64,000 nucleotides of DNA from Pseudocitrobacter sp913778145 (GTDB lineage Bacteria; Pseudomonadota; Gammaproteobacteria; Enterobacterales; Enterobacteriaceae): positions 124,001 to 188,000 of the forward strand of contig JALNTX010000004.1 of the NCBI GenBank assembly GCA_035726825.1. Direction: 5' to 3'. Positions 8,399-16,587 of this stretch are shown here, piece by piece. The first letter of the stretch is position 1. Each line of letters opens with the position of its first letter. The translations under genes were made by a program, and so were the position numbers. Under the pieces are notes generated by a model. It searched no databases. It was not told where the DNA came from and saw only the letters and a list, made by a program, of their open reading frames with translations.

Positions 8399-8935
8399 AT
8401 GTTGAAAAAATGTTACTTAGCTATGCTGTCAGGCTCTCTGCTGGTATCAGCTAATGCAATGGCAATTTCCGATAACACCATTACCTTCCAGGGAGAAGTC
8501 ACGGACGAAACCTGTTCAGTGGCGATTAACGGCAACCAGGCAACACCGGTTGTACTGCTGCCAACGGTCAGCAGCACCGATCTGGCCGCCAGCGGCGATA
8601 CCGCCGGCCCGGTAACCTTTGATATCGGCCTTACCGGCTGCACCGGCGACACCACCAATGACACCAAAATTTCCACCGTATTCGTCGGAAACCAGGTGAC
8701 CACTAACGGTAACCTGGGCAACACCGGCACTGCAGCCAACGTTGAAGTACAAATTCTGGATACCAAAGGTACCGAAATTAACCTGACGAACGGCTTCACC
8801 GGTACCGGTGACCTGACGTTAGCGGCGGGCGAAAAAGAAGTGTCTGCGACTTATACCGCTCAATACTACGCAAGTGGCAAATCCTCTGCAGGTACCGTTG
8901 AAGCGACCATGCAGTACGCCGTTTCTTACCAGTAA
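8399..8935 (+). CDS. Major fimbrial subunit, FimA-type pilin
   Basis: 178 residues. Signal peptide MLKKCYLAMLSGSLLVSANAMA, then the mature pilin. It shows the alternating hydrophobic donor strand (NTITFQGEV) and the conserved cysteine pair C39 and C81 forming the pilin disulfide. The C-terminal strand ends with the penultimate-tyrosine pattern AVSYQ recognised by the chaperone. It is assembled outside the outer membrane by donor-strand exchange. The first gene of a pilin-chaperone-usher-adhesin-chaperone order, the order I recall for Salmonella stbABCDE (gamma-4 type). Ribosome site CAGGA precedes the ATG. A hairpin after it should make it the most abundant product. Confidence 0.88.
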   Translation: MLKKCYLAMLSGSLLVSANAMAISDNTITFQGEVTDETCSVAINGNQATPVVLLPTVSSTDLAASGDTAGPVTFDIGLTGCTGDTTNDTKISTVFVGNQVTTNGNLGNTGTAANVEVQILDTKGTEINLTNGFTGTGDLTLAAGEKEVSATYTAQYYASGKSSAGTVEATMQYAVSYQ

Positions 8936-8944
8936 TGCTCTTCA

Positions 8945-8972
8945 GGGCACAGCCCGTGCTGTGCCCTTTTTT
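8945..8972 (+). terminator. Attenuating terminator between pilin and chaperone genes
   Basis: GGGCACAG (8945-8952) pairs with CTGTGCCC (8959-8966), followed directly by six T. It sits between the pilin stop and the chaperone ribosome site. A partial terminator here is the usual way fimbrial operons make much more pilin than usher. Confidence 0.8.
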
Positions 8973-8986
8973 GACGGAAGGAATCC

Positions 8987-9745
8987 ATGATTTCAATGCG
9001 CGTCTTTCATCGCAGTTTGCTGTGGCTGGTGGCCTTTGGCCTGAGCGGTCTTGTTGCGGCGCACGCCAGCGTCACCATGTTGGGCAGCCGTATTATTTAC
9101 AACGCAAAGTCTTCCTCCGTGGATGTTCAGCTTAAAAATAATGACACCTACCCGTACGTCGTTCAGACGTGGTTTGACGAAGGCAATGTCGATGCTAATC
9201 CGCAGAATAGCCATGCGGTGCCGTTTTTATCGACACCTCCGGTTTTCCGCATTCAGGCGAAGGCCGGGCAAATTGTGCGCATTGTTTACAGCGGTGCGAA
9301 ACCGTTGCCGAAGGACAGAGAATCCGTCTACTGGTTCAACTTCTTGCAGGTTCCACCGAGTAACGTCGCCGGTGAGCAAAAGCAAAACAAGATGCTCATT
9401 ATGCTGCGTACCCGGGTGAAGCTATTTTATCGCCCGGAAGGCCTCACTGCGCCGGGAGATATCACCAAAAGCCTGCAAGTTTCAGCCGTGCGGGATAGTC
9501 GCAAAGGCTTAGGTATTCAGATTAAAAATACGTCGGCATGGTTTGCTTCGCTCTCCAATATGACCGTCGAAACAGGCGGCAGCAAAATCCCGGTAAACGT
9601 GGATATGGTGGCCCCTTTCTCCAGTGAAACATTTTGGCTTAACGGTAAAAGCGCGCCTCAGCAGGGCCGGGGCAAAGTCACCCTTACGGCGATTAATGAT
9701 CAGGGCGCAAGGATAAGCGAGCACTACGATGTTACGTACCCCTGA
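8987..9745 (+). CDS. Periplasmic fimbrial chaperone 1 (PapD/FimC family)
   Basis: 252 residues. Signal peptide (ending about VAAHA) and two immunoglobulin-like domains. Strand A1/F1 features are seen: SRIIYNAKSSSVDVQLKN carries the conserved R-x-I-Y-x-A start with the pilin-anchoring arginine. The F1-G1 loop is long (VPPSNVAGEQKQNKMLIMLR), and the family lysine/arginine in TRVKLFYRPEGL is present. The ATG at 8987 has a GGAAGGA ribosome site. It folds and delivers subunits to the usher. The end overlaps the usher start by 17 bases. Confidence 0.9.
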   Translation: MISMRVFHRSLLWLVAFGLSGLVAAHASVTMLGSRIIYNAKSSSVDVQLKNNDTYPYVVQTWFDEGNVDANPQNSHAVPFLSTPPVFRIQAKAGQIVRIVYSGAKPLPKDRESVYWFNFLQVPPSNVAGEQKQNKMLIMLRTRVKLFYRPEGLTAPGDITKSLQVSAVRDSRKGLGIQIKNTSAWFASLSNMTVETGGSKIPVNVDMVAPFSSETFWLNGKSAPQQGRGKVTLTAINDQGARISEHYDVTYP

Positions 9746-12284
9746 TTTTCCCCTTAAGCGGCTCACATCGCTGATTGCCTTAATCGTTGCTGGCGCCGCG
9801 CAGGCGGATGATTACTATTTTGATCCTGCGTTGTTCCAGGGATCGGCGTATGGGCAAAATATTGGTCAGTTCAATCAGCAGCATATTTCTCCGGGAAATT
9901 ACCTGGCGGATGTTTATGTGAACAACACGCTGGTGAAAACGGGTGTCAAAGTGACATTTGCTGACAAGGGGGCCGACAGCGCGCCGGAACCTTGCCTCAC
10001 AGCGGCATTGATGAAAAGCGCGCAGCTTAAATCCGTTTCGGAAGAAGACGAAGCAGAGACCTGCAAACCGTTTACCGCCTGGGTACCAGACGGCAGCTGG
10101 CAGTTCGAGTCGTCCACTTTACGGTTGCAGCTTGCCATTCCCATGACCGAACTGGTGCATAATCCGCGCGGCTATATCTCGCCAGAAGAGTGGGATAGCG
10201 GGGCTTCGGCGATTTTTCTGCGTCATAACACCAGCTATACCGTCAATGAAAATACCGACAGCCACTACCGCTATCAATATTTATGGAGTGGGATTAACGC
10301 CGGTACCAACCTTGGTCTGTGGCAAATACGCCATCAGGGCAACCTGCGCTATGTCGATAATAACCAGACCGGCAGCGCCTATCGCTATAACAGCGTGCGA
10401 ACCTGGGTTCAACGCCCGATTGAACAGCTTGAGAGCATCATGACTGTCGGCGATAGCTATACCGACAGCAGCCTGTTTGGCAGTCTTTCATTCAATGGCA
10501 TCAAACTTGCTACCGACGAAAGAATGTGGCCGCAGGGCAAACGCGGTTACGCGCCAGAAGTGCGCGGTATTGCCGGCAGTAGCGCGCGGGTCATCGTCAG
10601 CCAGTTGGGCAAAACTATCTATGAAACAAACGTTCCTCCCGGCCCGTTTGTCATTAATGACCTTTATAACACGCGTAATCAGGGCGATTTGCAGGTGGAA
10701 GTGGTTGAAGCCAACGGCAAAACGTCGACCTTTACGGTGCCCTACTCTGCCGTGCCTGATTCTGTACGACCAGGCAACTGGCACTACTCGCTCTCTATGG
10801 GACGCGTGCGTCAGTACTACAGCGTCAATAACAACTTCTTTGAAGGCACGCTGCAACACGGTATCAACAACAACTTTACGCTAAACGCCGGGGCGCGCAT
10901 TGCCAAAGAATATCAGGCCTGGCTGGCTGGTGGCGTGTGGGCAACCGAGCTTGGCGCATTTGGGATGAACGCTACGTGGTCAAATGCGCAGGTTGAAAAC
11001 GGCGATCGCCAACAGGGCTGGCGTAGCGAATTAAGCTACAGCAAAACGTTTTCATCCGGCACGAATCTGGTGCTGGCAGCCTACCGCTACTCCACCAGCG
11101 GGTTCCGCGATTTGCAGGATGTGCTGGGCGTTCGTCGGGAAAACAAAAGTGGTGAAGATTACTATTCTGATACGTTGCATCAGCGCAACCGACTGTCGGC
11201 AACGGTAAGCCAGCCCTTATGGGGTTTTGGCACGCTCAACATGAGCGCCAGCACAGCAGATTATTACAATAACCAATCGCGCATTACGCAGTTGCAGCTT
11301 GGTTACAGCAATCAGTGGCAGCAGATCAGCTACGGCTTCAACGTTGCTCGACAGCGCACGTCGTGGGATTACGGACGTTTCTATAGCAGCGTGAACGATC
11401 CCGACGATGATAGCAGCCGTCAAAAATACACCGAAACTACCGTCTCGATGAATATTTCCATCCCGCTCGACTGGGGACAAAGCCGTTCGTCTGTCGCCAT
11501 GAACTACAACCAAACGCGTCAAAGCCGTTCTTCTACCGTCTCAATGACTGGTTCTGCAGGCGAAGGCGGCGATTTCTCCTGGTCCATGTATGGGGGATAT
11601 GAACGTTATCGCGATGGCAGCACCGGCAGTTCCGCAACCTTCGGCGCGGGTGTGCAGGAAAATACCCGCATCGGCGCGCTGCGGGCCAATTACGACCAGG
11701 GGAATAACTACCGTCAGACCGGGCTTGGCGCGTCGGGCACGATCGTGCTTCATCCTGGCGGCGTGACCCTTGGGCCATACACCAGCGATACCTTTGCGCT
11801 TATTCATGCAGACGGCGCGCAGGGCGCCCGCGTGCAGAACGGCCAGGGCGCGGTGGTAGACAGCTTCGGCTATGCCATTCTGCCTTCACTGGCCCCTTAT
11901 CGCGTTAATAACGTCAGCCTTGATACGCAACAAATGAACGCAGATGCCGAGCTAACAGGCGGCAGCCAGCGCGTGGTGCCGTACTCCGGCGCTATCGCAC
12001 GGGTGAATTTCAACACGCTGAAAGGGAAAGCGGTGTTGATAAACCTTACCGCCGGAAATGGGGTTCTGCCGCCGATGGGCGCCGACGTGCTCGATGGCGA
12101 AGGCACCCTGATAGGTATGGTCGGCCAGGGTGGGCAAATTTACGCGCGTATTCCGGCGGCATCCGGATCGCTGCTGGTGCGCTGGGGCGAAAATGCGCAA
12201 CAGCGTTGCCGCGTACCGTATCAGCTCCCCGCCGATGACGAGAAACAGATAATCACCTTAAATCAACGCTGCGAGAAGGAATAA
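9729..12284 (+). CDS. Outer-membrane fimbrial usher (FimD/PapC family)
   Basis: 851 residues, normal for ushers. A signal peptide ends near AAQA, then the N-terminal chaperone-binding domain (YYFDPALFQG, the usual FNxxFL-type start). The middle beta-barrel is rich in alternating aromatic strands and includes a plug domain (RGYAPEVRGIAGSSARV, ETNVPPGPFVINDL). The C-terminal domains end with a cysteine pair in QQRCRVPYQL and LNQRC. It forms the secretion pore and assembly platform. The likely start at 9729 overlaps chaperone 1. Base composition is ordinary for the region, unlike the AT-rich flank. Confidence 0.93.
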   Translation: MLRTPDFPLKRLTSLIALIVAGAAQADDYYFDPALFQGSAYGQNIGQFNQQHISPGNYLADVYVNNTLVKTGVKVTFADKGADSAPEPCLTAALMKSAQLKSVSEEDEAETCKPFTAWVPDGSWQFESSTLRLQLAIPMTELVHNPRGYISPEEWDSGASAIFLRHNTSYTVNENTDSHYRYQYLWSGINAGTNLGLWQIRHQGNLRYVDNNQTGSAYRYNSVRTWVQRPIEQLESIMTVGDSYTDSSLFGSLSFNGIKLATDERMWPQGKRGYAPEVRGIAGSSARVIVSQLGKTIYETNVPPGPFVINDLYNTRNQGDLQVEVVEANGKTSTFTVPYSAVPDSVRPGNWHYSLSMGRVRQYYSVNNNFFEGTLQHGINNNFTLNAGARIAKEYQAWLAGGVWATELGAFGMNATWSNAQVENGDRQQGWRSELSYSKTFSSGTNLVLAAYRYSTSGFRDLQDVLGVRRENKSGEDYYSDTLHQRNRLSATVSQPLWGFGTLNMSASTADYYNNQSRITQLQLGYSNQWQQISYGFNVARQRTSWDYGRFYSSVNDPDDDSSRQKYTETTVSMNISIPLDWGQSRSSVAMNYNQTRQSRSSTVSMTGSAGEGGDFSWSMYGGYERYRDGSTGSSATFGAGVQENTRIGALRANYDQGNNYRQTGLGASGTIVLHPGGVTLGPYTSDTFALIHADGAQGARVQNGQGAVVDSFGYAILPSLAPYRVNNVSLDTQQMNADAELTGGSQRVVPYSGAIARVNFNTLKGKAVLINLTAGNGVLPPMGADVLDGEGTLIGMVGQGGQIYARIPAASGSLLVRWGENAQQRCRVPYQLPADDEKQIITLNQRCEKE

Positions 12285-12288
12285 CATC

Positions 12289-13614
12289 ATGCGCGCCTGG
12301 CTTCAAACCCTGAGCATCCTCGTTGGCATTCTTTGCAGCACCTCGCTGTGGGCCACCTGCTACCGCGTGACCAGTACAAGCTCGCTCTCCGACGCTGCCA
12401 AAAGCGCGGGCTATACGGCAGCTGACTGGACAGGGGCCTGCGATACCTGTAGCGGCAACGTGGGCCTTCCGGCAGTCATTAGCCTGAATAGCGGCAGCAA
12501 CTTTCAACCATCTGGCACACTGCTGGGTAGCGGTGTGGGGAGTTTCCTGACCGCCGCCACCAATAAGCCCTATACAGCGAATCAGATTCTGTTCCGCTGC
12601 GCCGTTGCGGATGCCGACAGTCTGTATGAGTTTTATGCCACCAACGGTGATTCTACTTATGCCGGTAAATATACCACCTCAGAGGTGGAGGGGGCTTACT
12701 ACGATTATGTGAAAAACGTCGCGGTACGTATGACCAACCTCACCACCGGCGAGCCCTACAGCCGCTACTGGAAGTCGCGTAAATTCACCGCCAGCGACTG
12801 GTACAGTGACGGGACCTACATTTACATCCCGGCCAGCGCTTTCAGTAACGTGCTCTATGAGATGTTTAAAATCAACTCAACCACCTACGGCGCCGAAGGC
12901 TCTAAGCGTTATGTCGATCTCTTTACCCAACCGCGCGGTTACATCGCGTTCAAAGGGCCAGGTGTTTCAGACGCTCTGGCAAATGGCGCTGATAGCCTTT
13001 CAAATTACTCGGGCTGGCATTGGGGCTGGCCGGGCGCATGGGGCAGCTACGGCAGCGTCACTTATGTTCGCGGAGCGATTTGCCAGGTCAGCGATTATCC
13101 CGCGCGCGTACTGCTCCCGACGATGAGCGTCGCCCAGCTACAGGCCGGCAACGCCAGTCAGGCCCCGTTCACCGTCAGCCTGCAGTGCGAATCCGGTGCG
13201 ATTTCAAGCACCAGCACCTCTACCACCAGCGCGGCGAATGTTGCCATGGGCTTTCTCGTCAATCAGCCCGCCGCTGTGGCTGCTGCAAGAACGCTGAATT
13301 TGGTCACGACCGGCGGCGGCCTGACATGGCTGCTGGATACGCAGTACGGCAGTAGCGGCGTCGCCTCGGGCGTGGGCATTAAGATTTATAACAGCAACGG
13401 CGCGGCGCTGAATCTGTTACCGGATCAATCCAGTATGGGCACCGGGAATACCCGAGGCTGGTATGCCTATAAGGATCTCACCACCCTGGTTTCATCGGAT
13501 ACCGTCGATACCTATACCGGCGATTTTACCGCCTCTCTTGAAGCTATCAGCGGCCAAACGGTCACAGCAGGAACAGTGAATGCGCAATTACAAGTGGTGG
13601 TCAGTTTTCAGTAA
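12289..13614 (+). CDS. Fimbrial tip adhesin, two-domain
   Basis: 441 residues. Signal peptide ends near SLWA, giving a mature start TCYRVTS. The first 270 mature residues are a cysteine-containing, Trp/Tyr-rich receptor-binding domain (CDTCSG, WHWGWPGAWGSYGSV) I cannot assign to a ligand. The C-terminal 150 residues look like a pilin domain (VSLQCESG, ending LQVVVSFQ), as in tip adhesins of the FimH/StbD kind. The gene starts 4 bases after the usher and overlaps chaperone 2 by 35 bases. The bulk and position fit an adhesin rather than a minor pilin. Confidence 0.8.
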   Translation: MRAWLQTLSILVGILCSTSLWATCYRVTSTSSLSDAAKSAGYTAADWTGACDTCSGNVGLPAVISLNSGSNFQPSGTLLGSGVGSFLTAATNKPYTANQILFRCAVADADSLYEFYATNGDSTYAGKYTTSEVEGAYYDYVKNVAVRMTNLTTGEPYSRYWKSRKFTASDWYSDGTYIYIPASAFSNVLYEMFKINSTTYGAEGSKRYVDLFTQPRGYIAFKGPGVSDALANGADSLSNYSGWHWGWPGAWGSYGSVTYVRGAICQVSDYPARVLLPTMSVAQLQAGNASQAPFTVSLQCESGAISSTSTSTTSAANVAMGFLVNQPAAVAAARTLNLVTTGGGLTWLLDTQYGSSGVASGVGIKIYNSNGAALNLLPDQSSMGTGNTRGWYAYKDLTTLVSSDTVDTYTGDFTASLEAISGQTVTAGTVNAQLQVVVSFQ

Positions 13615-14299
13615 GGTGGCGTTACTGCTGGCATTTTCGGCTCAGGTGCACGCCGCGGTAAACGTGGATCGTACGCGGATCGTTTTCAGCGCCAGCGACG
13701 TCGCCCGCTCGTTAAATCTCTCTAACGATGGAACGACACCGATGGTGATTCAGGTGTGGGCGGACGATGGCGATCCGGCCAGCACGCCGGACGTGAACCC
13801 TACGCCGGTGGTGATTATTCCACCGGTCTTTAAGATGCTCCCGGGCGAGCTTCGGTCATTAAAACTGATGCTCGCCTCTCGCCAGGGACTGGCTGAGGAC
13901 AGGGAAACGCTTTTTTGGCTCAACATTTATCAGATTGCCCCGGATAACGCGGCAAGCAGCCGCGAAGGGCAAAAGGTGATTTTACCGCTGCGGTTGCGCA
14001 TGAAGGTATTCATTCGCCCGGCGGGCTTGCAGCCGCCAGAAGAAAAAGATGAGCGCGGGCTGCGTTTTAGCGTTAGCGGAGAGACGTTGCGGATGGCGAA
14101 TCCCTCACCCTGGTACATGAGTTTATCGCTGCATCTTCCCGGCCAGCAGAAACCCACCAGCGTAATGATTGCGCCCCGCAGTGAGGAAAAGATTACGCGG
14201 CCTGCGTCCTTAAATGCAGGAACTATCCTGGTTTATGACGTCATAACCGATGACGGCAACTATCGCCGTTATCAGGCAAACCTTACTACAGGCCAATAA
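13580..14299 (+). CDS. Periplasmic fimbrial chaperone 2
   Basis: 239 residues with a signal peptide ending near VHAAV and the two-domain chaperone pattern. It has the conserved arginine in VDRTRIVFSA, the DRETLFWLNIYQIAP strand and the LPLRLRMKVFIRPAGL block. It is only moderately similar to chaperone 1. A second chaperone placed after the adhesin is seen in Stb-like operons and is probably dedicated to the adhesin encoded just upstream. Its start lies within the adhesin gene, so translation is coupled. It is the last gene of the cluster and ends convergent with osmF. Confidence 0.88.
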   Translation: MRNYKWWSVFSKVALLLAFSAQVHAAVNVDRTRIVFSASDVARSLNLSNDGTTPMVIQVWADDGDPASTPDVNPTPVVIIPPVFKMLPGELRSLKLMLASRQGLAEDRETLFWLNIYQIAPDNAASSREGQKVILPLRLRMKVFIRPAGLQPPEEKDERGLRFSVSGETLRMANPSPWYMSLSLHLPGQQKPTSVMIAPRSEEKITRPASLNAGTILVYDVITDDGNYRRYQANLTTGQ

Positions 14300-14306
14300 A
14301 CATTCG

Positions 14307-14326
14307 GGGCGTCATCCATGACGCCC
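14307..14326. terminator. Hairpin between the fimbrial operon and osmF
   Basis: GGGCGTCAT (14307-14315) and ATGACGCCC (14318-14326) form a strong hairpin in the 34 bases between two convergent genes. There is no long T-run on either side, so termination is inferred from position. Confidence 0.5.
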
Positions 14327-14333
14327 TGAAATG

Positions 14334-15251
14334 TTATTTCACCAGTCCCTTCTCTTTCAGGTAATCCGCCGCCACTTTTTTAGCATCGACACCTTCCACC
14401 GCAATGCGCGCGTTAAGCTGTTGAAGCGTTTTCTCATCCAGGCTTTCGAATACCGGTTTTAACCAGTTTTCCAGCTGCGGATATTCCTTAAGCACCGCTT
14501 CGCGTACCACCGGCGCAGGTGCGTAAATCGGCTGCACGCCTTTTGGATCGCTTAACGTCACCAGGCTCAACGCCGCCACCGGGCCATCGGTGCCGTAGGC
14601 CATCGCGGCGTTCACGCCGGACGTTTGCTGGGCGGCAGCCTTGATGGTTACCGCGGTATCGCCGCCCGCCAGCGACAACAACTGTGGCTGGTTAAGTTTG
14701 AAAGCGTAGGCTTTCTCAAATGCCGGAAGCGCATCCGGGCGTTCGATAAACTCAGCGGATGCCGCAAGCTTAAAGCTTCCGCCCGTTTTCAAATAGCGGC
14801 TAAGGTCATCCAGAGAGGTGAGTTTGTTTTTATCTGCGAGATCCTGACGCACGGCAATGGTCCAGGTATTGTTGGCGGGCGCAGGCGTAAGCCAGATAAG
14901 GTGGTTTTTCTCGCCATCGAGCTTTTTGACTTTCTCATAGCCCTGCTGCGCGTTTTTCCATACCGCATCGTTTTCATCTTTAAAGAAGAATGCACCGTTG
15001 CCGGTATATTCCGGATAGATATCCAGCTCGCCGGAGGTAATCGCGCCGCGCACAACCGGCGTGGTGCCAAGCTGCACTTTGTTGACCGTTTTAACGTCGT
15101 GGCTTTCCAGCACCTGCAAAATGATATTTCCAAGCAGCGCCCCTTCGGTATCAATTTTCGAGCCGACTTTTACCGGAGACGCGGCCTGAAGCGGCAGGCT
15201 CACGGCTGCCAAAAGTGCCAGTGAACCTGCCCAACGAGTTGTACTCGACAT
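14334..15251 (-). CDS. osmF: OsmF (YehZ) osmoprotectant-binding protein
   Basis: 305 residues with a signal peptide ending LPLQA. It is a periplasmic type II substrate-binding protein of the OpuAC/OsmF family (VKVGSKIDTEGALLGNIILQ, LDIYPEYTGNGAFF, GDTAVTIKAAAQQTSG). It serves the YehWXY importer. In E. coli it is the first gene of yehZYXW, induced by osmotic stress through sigma-S. Here the three partner genes lie 7.7 kb further on, behind the fimbrial cluster. Ribosome site GAGGAAAAGG precedes the ATG. The 47 bases upstream, to the stop of the MFS gene, include CTACGCT, which is loosely like a sigma-S -10. Confidence 0.93.
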   Translation of the reverse strand: MSSTTRWAGSLALLAAVSLPLQAASPVKVGSKIDTEGALLGNIILQVLESHDVKTVNKVQLGTTPVVRGAITSGELDIYPEYTGNGAFFFKDENDAVWKNAQQGYEKVKKLDGEKNHLIWLTPAPANNTWTIAVRQDLADKNKLTSLDDLSRYLKTGGSFKLAASAEFIERPDALPAFEKAYAFKLNQPQLLSLAGGDTAVTIKAAAQQTSGVNAAMAYGTDGPVAALSLVTLSDPKGVQPIYAPAPVVREAVLKEYPQLENWLKPVFESLDEKTLQQLNARIAVEGVDAKKVAADYLKEKGLVK

Positions 15252-15298
15252 ACCTTTTCCTCATTATTTTCATGTTTCTGAAGAAAAAGCGTAGTCGA

Positions 15299-16534
15299 TC
15301 AATTCTCTTGTGGCACCTTTAACGGAATCGCCAGCACGCTGGCGGCGAAATAAAGGACCGCAATCACCCACAGCGTACCTTCCACGCCGAGGGGGTCGAC
15401 GCATAGCGTGACGATCAGCGGCCCGGCGAAGTTGCTTAAGCCAGATCCTAAATTAAGGCAGGAAATTGCCGCGCCTTTGTTTTCCGGCAACAGCGCAGGG
15501 ATCAGTGCGCTCAGCGGGCCGAAAGCGCCCAGGCCGATGGCGTAAATGGCCAGCGCGGCGAACAACGCCACGCCACTATGACCGAACAGCACCGGGGCGT
15601 AACACACCGCCAGCGATGCCGCGCCGCACAGCGTGCCGGAGAAAAAGACCACGGTTTTGCGCCAGCCGATGGTATCGCCCAGCCAACCGAAGAAGTATCC
15701 GGCAAAGATATTCAGCACATTAACCAGCCCCCAGATAGTCAGCCACTCCTGAATGCTGAAGCCAAAGCGCGGCAGATAGACCGGCATTAAAATCACCAGC
15801 GAGAATTTGCCGATATCGTTGATGGTTTTTACCAGCACCGCCAGGCGCATTTTCGGCTCTCGCGCCAGCACCATCAGCCCTTCCCCAAGCGCCGGTAGAA
15901 TTTTACTCTCCGACTCGCGTGCCGGCTGTGCGCGGTTAAGCACCAGCGCACAGCCGCTGCCCGCCAGCACATAAACGAAACCAATCAGCAAAGTGGTGGT
16001 TTCCCCACTACGCGGGATCATAAAGCCTGAAAACCACGGCGCGACGATGGTCATACCCACGCCAAAGGCAATCCAGAACCAGGACACCGCCCGCCCCAGA
16101 ATGCGCGTTTCACAGCACTGGTTAATCCACACCAGAAACGAGTAGGCAAAAAGCGGATAAGCCACCCCGCGCAGCGCATAGCTGGCGACCATCAGCGGAT
16201 AGTTACCGTTCGGCAGCGCCCAGAAGATAAACGGCACCGAGCCGATAAAATAGACCAGCGTCGCCGCCCACATCAGGCGACGAATGCCGAGCACGCCTGC
16301 GCCAATTCCGGAGAACCAGGAAACCAGCGCCACGCACAGGCCGAACACCGACGACATCATGCTGATATCGTGCGCGTCGAAGCCGCGCTGTTGCAGCAGC
16401 GACGCCAGCCAGCTCTGCTCGATTGTCGCGCCGGTAATAAACAGAAAGACACCAATAAAGCCCCACAACAGCTGACGCGGCAGGCCGATTCTCGCCCAGA
16501 TGCCTTGTTGAATGTACACGCTATGTTCAGTCAT
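15299..16534 (-). CDS. MFS carrier of the polyol-permease (RbtT/DalT/CsbX-like) type
   Basis: 411 residues, 12 predicted membrane helices. The start (LPRQLLWGFIGVFLFITG), the GVAYPLFAYSFLVWI segment and the loop WLGDTIGWRKTV resemble ribitol/arabinitol carriers such as RbtT and DalT. No polyol dehydrogenase lies nearby. The neighbours are a GPH symporter and a GH28 hydrolase, so its real substrate may be a pectin-derived sugar. A hairpin separates it from the upstream genes, suggesting lowered or separate expression. Not present between osmF and bglX in E. coli. Confidence 0.75.
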   Translation of the reverse strand: MTEHSVYIQQGIWARIGLPRQLLWGFIGVFLFITGATIEQSWLASLLQQRGFDAHDISMMSSVFGLCVALVSWFSGIGAGVLGIRRLMWAATLVYFIGSVPFIFWALPNGNYPLMVASYALRGVAYPLFAYSFLVWINQCCETRILGRAVSWFWIAFGVGMTIVAPWFSGFMIPRSGETTTLLIGFVYVLAGSGCALVLNRAQPARESESKILPALGEGLMVLAREPKMRLAVLVKTINDIGKFSLVILMPVYLPRFGFSIQEWLTIWGLVNVLNIFAGYFFGWLGDTIGWRKTVVFFSGTLCGAASLAVCYAPVLFGHSGVALFAALAIYAIGLGAFGPLSALIPALLPENKGAAISCLNLGSGLSNFAGPLIVTLCVDPLGVEGTLWVIAVLYFAASVLAIPLKVPQEN

Positions 16535-16555
16535 AAAGTTCAGTCAAAAAGTAAA

Positions 16556-16576
16556 CCCGGCGCACAGGGCGCCGGG
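16556..16576 (-). terminator. Intercistronic hairpin between GPH symporter and MFS genes
   Basis: CCCGGCGC (16556-16563) pairs with GCGCCGGG (16569-16576). Read on the minus strand it is followed by TTTACTTTTTG. It may partly terminate the GH28-GPH message or protect its 3' end. Confidence 0.6.
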
Positions 16577-16587
16577 CGGGTTAATGA

